This document shows, piece by piece, positions 11,545 to 16,301 of a stretch of DNA of 16,301 bases (within the stretch, counting starts at the first letter, position 1; each line of letters starts with the position of its first letter). The position numbers were made by a program, and so were the translations under genes. Location of the stretch: contig NW_014013287.1 of NCBI RefSeq assembly GCF_000611645.1, positions 1 to 16,301 of the forward strand, given 5' to 3'. Origin of the DNA: Monoraphidium neglectum (lineage: Eukaryota; Chlorophyta; Chlorophyceae; Sphaeropleales; Selenastraceae). The notes below the pieces were generated by a model. The model did not search any database and had not been told where the DNA came from. It worked only from the letters and a program-made list of their open reading frames with translations.

Positions 11545-12612
11545 CTCATGTGAGTCTGTGAACAAGCTACAGCAAGTGAAGGGCTGACGTCCCAATAACA
11601 CCTGACCCATTCAGTGCAGTAAATCAGGACACAGCGAGTTTGCCATACATTGTAGTGCATTTCAACTCGTGCCTGCACAACAGCTTCCCCCCTTCGATGC
11701 ATGGTCTGAACATGTTGGTTCCGTGACGTGCAAACACAAAACTGTTGTTCTGCAAGTGGTCAGAACAGGTTATCACATGACTTGCACATAGCTCTACTGC
11801 ACCTCACCGACAGCGACTGTACACTTCAAGTGGAGCGGTACACAAGAAAGGGACACAACTGGAGACGGGCACCTATCATGCAAGCAGGGATGAGCATAAA
11901 CGACATCAGGTTGGGCGGTTGCCATGGCAACGTCGCACACGGTGTGCACAGCATGCAGCAGTGTACAGTATCCCACTCCACATGAGTGTTCCTGCCCGTC
12001 ACCTGTGACGCAGAGGCCAGTTACTGTACTGTTTTGCGCCGGTGTGCGCTGCAACACCACCAACAGGGGCGTTTCTGGTGTCACTGCCCTGGCAAAGTCT
12101 GCAACGCACTGAAATGCTGCAGTTTGTTGATGACATTCAAAAACAATACATATGCAGGAAGGGCAGGGTAACAGCAGGGCCATAGCAAGGCGGCTTTACC
12201 AGGCGTGCTCGCACCTGAGGCCTACAAGCTTGTAGACATCCATGCCGTTCCAGCCGTAACCCCTGTAGGTATCATACAATGGTTCACATGCGCAGTGAGC
12301 GGCAGGTCGATCAAATTTTTGTCAACTGTGTGCACGTGTGCCCCCAGCGATGAAGCAGCTGCCGGCCCCACGCGCTGACAGTGGGTGTTGAGGCGCCCGC
12401 GCGCAGGTGTGCCCGCCTGTATGCGGTCCATTCCACCAGTGTCCCCTGATACCGAAGCAAAACACTATGCTATTATCATTTTGGCCTGCTACGAAATGAT
12501 TCTTTAGAATTTGTCTGTACCGTCACGGGCCGTATTGAATTGTCCGTTGAAGATCTGTGTGCAGGCTCGCACGATACAGTATCAGAGTAACCAGACTATT
12601 ACTATTACATGC
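11545..12612. other. Intergenic stretch of about 1.1 kb between LHCII copy B and sulfotransferase gene
   Basis: There is no coding frame with the local codon bias and no recognisable motif. It holds one 14-base palindrome, CTACAAGCTTGTAG (12222-12235). The AT-richer right part (about 12440-12610) is presumably promoter and 5' UTR of the downstream gene, but I see no specific element. Confidence 0.55.
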
Positions 12613-15385
12613 ATGTCACGAGCAGCGAGCATGCCGGTGCAGCGAGAACCATGGCCACTGTCTCAGCAGTCGGCCCGGTGCTGCGCTCCTCTATTGCTCG
12701 TGCTGCTGTTGGCTGGTTCGCTATTGATGAGTGCCAAGGTGGCCCTGTGGCGCCAAGTGAGGACTGAATTCAATGGTGGGTGTGAAGGTTTTGTAACGTA
12801 ATATATCCAATAACAAAAGTTCTTCGCTGTCCGCTAGTGTTCAAGCGGAAGCAGTGGGTCCCGAACCACTCAACCAACCCTCATGGGCCCGCCACAGGGT
12901 TGATGCGGCCAGCAGGGCCCCGAGCTGTCGTGAGCGCCCTGGAGCCGGAACTGCTCTCCGCTGTCGGCACCTTCGACCCTGCTTACGCCAGCCCCTGCTG
13001 GTGTGCACCCGGCGCACTCGGCGAGCCAGTTGATGTGGCTTTTCCTGATGCGGTGCGGCCAAGACACCATCAGTGGATGTTCGCTACACTTCACGAGGCG
13101 CCATCTGCTGGGCGCGCACCCGTGCATGGCACACACGAGTCAGCACGCACAAGTGCACAGGCAATCATTTAGTGCACAGGCAACCCTCACCTCTCTTGTA
13201 CCAGGCAGCGAGAGGGCCACAGTCTGGGCTGCCTCCCAGCATTCTACATCCTGTCGCCCCATCAAGCGGGCGGCAAGAGCCTCTACGCAGCAATCACAGG
13301 CCACCCGCAAGTTGTGTCGGCTCACAATCCCCACACACAGGTATGTGTCAACCCCGGTCGCTGCGTCCTGGCTCTGTGCGGCTCGTGCATGCCGCTTGTA
13401 GGTGCTGCTCGCAGCCATGCGTTGGCGCGTGCTGCCAGTTGTCCCTCGCCTGTGTTTGCCATCCCCCCAGCCAATGCGCCCTGAAGAACCAAGGCCACCA
13501 CACCTGCCTTCCTCGCGCGCAGTTCTGGAGTGGCGAGCACATGACCATGCCCGAGTACGCGGCCGCCTTTGACGCGTCCGCAGCCAGGGCTGCCGCCGAT
13601 CCCCGGCTGCTGATCGGTGACGCCAGCGAGCAGACGCTCACCTACTACTACGCGCAAAACATGCGCGGCCACCGCCGCTGGAGCGCGGTCGTGCCGGCCT
13701 GCTTCGACGGCTGCGCACGGAACCACACAGACCAGGCGGCGCCGGCGTTCGTTGAGTGCGCGGAGGAGTGCTGGCGGCGCGGCGAGCGGGCGCATGCAGA
13801 GGTTTGCTTCGCCCCGTGACCCAGGAGGGTTTCCGGGCTCAGTGGCCCGCGGGCCTTAGTCGGCCTTGGCCCTGGCAAAGTGCCTCTGCCTGCAATACGG
13901 TCTGAGCGCTGCACGTTGGGTTGATGGCGGCCCGCACGACTCCCCGCTGCGGGGCCCCCCGCCCCGCCACGCATGCAGCACGCGCGCGCCGTCGGCGCCC
14001 CGGGCCGCGAGGCCCTGAAGGTGCCTCTGATGATGCGCGCCGCCTACAAGGCGTCCCCGCCGCGGCTCGTGGTGCTGCTGCGTGAACCCACGGAGCGGCT
14101 GCACAGCGCCTTCTACGAGTACGGGCAGTACAGGGACAGGTGCCCTGAGGGGGAGGAAGAGGGGGAGGGCGGGAGCGGGCGGATGGGTGGCAGACACAGT
14201 GGTACGACAGGGACGTGCGGACGCGGGTGATGAGCGCGGGTGACGAGGGCTGTTTATATAGCGCAGACGCGTGTGCAAGTTGGGCTGCATCGGTGCCTCT
14301 TGGCCTGGCAATTGTGCGCAGCCTGCGCAGTGGCCCAAATGCATGCCGTGACACCGCTCACGTGCCGTGCCTGTGCCCCACCTGTGCGCCCCTCACACAC
14401 ATGCACGCGCCCCTCCCGCGTGCAACCCTAGGTATGGGGACTCCCCAGAGGGCGAGATCAAGTTTGTGGAGGACCAGGTTGGGGCGCTGGAGCGCTGCGC
14501 CAGGAAGCAGATCACGAAAGACAGGGGCAAAGCCGGCGCCAGGCAGAGCGACGGTGACGGCGCCGGCGGGCCGATGCTGCCGGCGGAGCGGCGCTGCGCT
14601 CTCGTGTTCGAGTCGCTGGGATACGAGGAGGAGCGCGTTTTCTTCCACTGTGATCAGGTGGGGTGAGGCGTTCGGCGTGCGCGCGCATGGGTCCAGGGCT
14701 GAGGGCTTGCATTTTGCCGGTTCAGCAGTCACGAGCACGTGGCATGGCTGGCTTCGCAGCGTATTCTGCTGCATTGCGCCATCGGTGCGGCCGCACCGCG
14801 TCCTGAGGCCCCGACCAGCGACGCGCGCGCACACACAAGGCGTCGACATGCATTGTTGGTGGCTATGCCACAACACACACACACACACAGATTGGGGCAT
14901 GCATAACGCCTTCCCCCCCCTCAACTCTCAATTCCCACTCCCGCCCAAAACGCCACCACCTCCACCAGGTGTTGCGGGGCCTCTACGCGCTCTACCTAGA
15001 GCAGTGGCTGGCCCTCTGGCCACGCGACAGGGTGCTGCTGCTGCTCTCAGAGGACTGGTTCCAACGGCCCAGGCAGACGCTGGCCCGCGTGACCTCCTTC
15101 CTCGGACTGCCCGGGGATGTGGCGGCGGACGACGCGCTCTGGCGGCGGCTGAGGGCGGCGGAGGTGCGCCGCCCGCCCAACGGCAGCACGCGCGGCATGC
15201 CAGCAGCGGCACGGCAAAGGGCGAGGGCGTTTTATGCGCCCCATAACGAGTGGCTGGGGCGGCTCATGGGGCTGGGGTCGCGCAGCCCCTGGGAGGGACG
15301 GCCGCCATGGGCGCCCACTCGGGCAGAGTTTGAGGGCGATGACGACACCGAGCCGGGCGTTGGCCGCCCGCGCCTGGAAACATGA
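12613..15385 (+). CDS. Sulfotransferase-like type II membrane protein (CHST15-like family, about seven exons)
   Basis: Proposed exons are 12613-12775, 12838-13052, 13209-13340, 13523-13801, 13979-14139, 14432-14657 and 14969-15385, about 530 residues in one frame. Such enzymes move sulfate from PAPS to glycans in the Golgi lumen. A signal anchor (LLLVLLLAGSLLM) sits at about 23-41. CLPAFYILSPHQAGGKSLY (134-152) occupies the place of the 5'-phosphosulfate loop. A Cys-rich segment (ACFDGC, FVECAEECW) follows. LVVLLREPTERLHSAFYEY (293-311) is a good 3'-phosphate site with R298 and S306 at the canonical spacing. FVEDQVGALERC follows, and the C-terminus has ARAFYAPHNEWLGRLMG. Exons 4 to 7 are firm. 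The exon 2 to exon 3 junction and the choice of ATG (12613 or 12631) are uncertain. The loop lacks the usual lysine, so activity is unproven. I saw no TGTAA downstream; a TGTAC at 15471-15475 may substitute. Confidence 0.85.
14868..14890 (+). repeat. CA microsatellite in sulfotransferase intron 6
   Basis: A run of about ten CA units lies in the intron 14658-14968. A second short impure CG/CA run lies nearby at about 14820-14838. Confidence 0.85.
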
Positions 15386-15787
15386 GCGTTGTAGTGAGTG
15401 AGGAGTGCGCCTGCTTGATTTGAGTCCTTTTTCTCTTGCTGCTCTGTCCGTTTTGTTTGCCCGGGCTCGGTGTACATCTGTTCTGCCCACTGCCATGCCC
15501 AGGTGATTTGATGGTTTGGGTCGTGTTCGTGGTAAGTCTTGTTGCAAATACCTAGTCGGCAGTCGATCTGCAGACGATCGTCAATTACCAGTGTCAGGTA
15601 CGAAGCCAGCATCAAACCGGTCAGCAGACACGCGCCTGCCACGCAGGCGCAAGGAGGGTGGGCCACTAAACACGGTCCGCAGCGCTTTTGGGGGTCCTCG
15701 CTCCAAGATTGGGGGCCCTGCCCCGACAACATCAAGCTATGGCACAGACAGCAGCAACGGTCAGGCACAATTGACAGGCAAGATCCT
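15386..15787. other. Convergent 3' region between sulfotransferase gene and edge gene
   Basis: This non-coding stretch lies between the plus-strand sulfotransferase stop and the polyadenylation signal of the minus-strand edge gene. It must hold both 3' UTR ends or a small gap between them. Open frames here have intergenic codon use and no recognisable similarity. Confidence 0.5.
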
Positions 15788-15792
15788 TTACA
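15788..15792 (-). terminator. TGTAA polyadenylation signal of the right-edge gene
   Basis: TTACA on the plus strand is TGTAA on the minus strand, about 89 bases beyond the TGA at 15883-15881. The spacing matches the other genes in the window and supports a minus-strand gene entering from the right edge. Confidence 0.5.
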
Positions 15793-15880
15793 ACAAGTTC
15801 ATGCAGGCAGCCTTGGTGGCTGCCCTCCCTACTGCAGCTGTCATACCCCAAACCCAAGACCCTGTCGTCAAGTCAACCCC

Positions 15881-16266
15881 TCAGCCCTGCCGTGCCGGTC
15901 CACGCGTCCGCGTGTCGCGCCCCGCGCTGCCGCCGCATAGCACGTCATCAGACAACTCCTTGCGCAACACACCCGGCAGCGACGCCTCGGCCGCCCCCGC
16001 CCCCGCCGCAGCTGCCGTCCCACGCCCCCCACTCTTGTTGGCGATGCTGGAGCCAGCCGCCGCCTCGCCGTCCTTGGCGCCCAGGCGCGCCCTGCCGATC
16101 GGTGCAATGTGGCGCTGCACCGCGCCCCCAGCATCCACACTCGACCCTCGTGGCGGCTTTGGCCCATGATCGGCATCCCGGCTATCGCCACCGCCGGCAG
16201 CTTCACCGACGCCGCCACCATCGGCCCCCACCGCCAGGCGCGCGGTGCGCCCAAGCGCGGCCGCCA
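15881..16266 (-). CDS. 3' terminal exon of an unidentified minus-strand gene, cut by the right edge
   Basis: On the minus strand a plausible 3' splice site (CCCTTCACCGCAG) ends at about 16267. It is followed by a frame that stays open to TGA at 15883-15881 with strongly G/C-ended codons. The segment is about 128 residues, rich in Gly, Ala and charged residues, and ends in a part containing LRKELSDDVLCGG. I recognise no domain; it resembles a disordered C-terminal tail. A second frame shifted by one is open to about 15868 (with MPIMGQSRHEGRVWMLG), but its codon use is less convincing. The TGTAA 89 bases downstream supports a real gene end here. Function unknown. Confidence 0.4.
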
Positions 16267-16301
16267 CTGCGGTGAAGGGTGTGGCAGGCGCGCCGTAGCA
16301 C

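Noticed and set aside
13209..13340. GGKS in the sulfotransferase considered as a Walker A nucleotide-binding loop
   Set aside because: The required first Gly of GxxxxGK[ST] is a Pro here, and the surrounding conserved blocks are those of sulfotransferases.
15516..16169. Forward frame of 217 codons at the right end
   Set aside because: The Pro/Ala-rich part is the antisense of the better-supported minus-strand exon, and its left half has intergenic composition.

Overview
The window looks like nuclear DNA of a green alga (core chlorophyte). The coding exons are very GC-rich with G/C-ended codons and are split by GT-AG introns of about 60-420 bases. Both light-harvesting genes and the kinase carry the green-algal polyadenylation signal TGTAA about 80-160 bases after the stop. 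The encoded proteins (LHCII antenna, plastid-type N-acetylglutamate kinase) are those of a photosynthetic eukaryote. I cannot name the species.

Layout from left to right. Bases 1 to about 95 may be the 3' tip of a plus-strand gene that starts outside the window. Bases 96-2100 hold no gene I can support, but contain simple repeats, a C12/G9 hairpin and a cluster of TAGCGAA-type motifs. An LHCII gene (copy A, minus strand, five exons) lies at 3746-2202. An N-acetylglutamate kinase gene (minus strand, six exons) lies at 7547-5331. A second LHCII gene (copy B, plus strand, five exons) lies at 9768-11387. A Golgi-type sulfotransferase-like gene (plus strand, about seven exons) lies at 12613-15385. 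The 3' end of an unidentified minus-strand gene occupies roughly 16266-15881, with its own TGTAA signal.

The main structural feature is that the two LHCII genes are arms of an inverted duplication. They are transcribed away from each other, and the arms (about 2202-4380 and 9136-11387) enclose the kinase gene. Directly upstream of both start codons lies a gap-free 158-base block with about ten mismatches, including an invariant 14-base palindrome. Promoter, exon 1 and exon 2 are nearly identical between the copies, whereas exons 3-5 diverge progressively and the fourth intron sits at different places. This suggests homogenisation of the 5' halves, or strong constraint on shared regulation, with the mature proteins drifting apart.

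Functionally, the LHCII proteins capture light in the thylakoid. The kinase performs the committed, arginine-regulated step of arginine synthesis in the plastid. The sulfotransferase-like protein is probably a Golgi type II membrane protein acting on a glycan, but its predicted PAPS-binding loop lacks the usual lysine. I see no evidence that these genes form one pathway. All exon structures were deduced by eye from splice sites, frame and family similarity, without transcript data.
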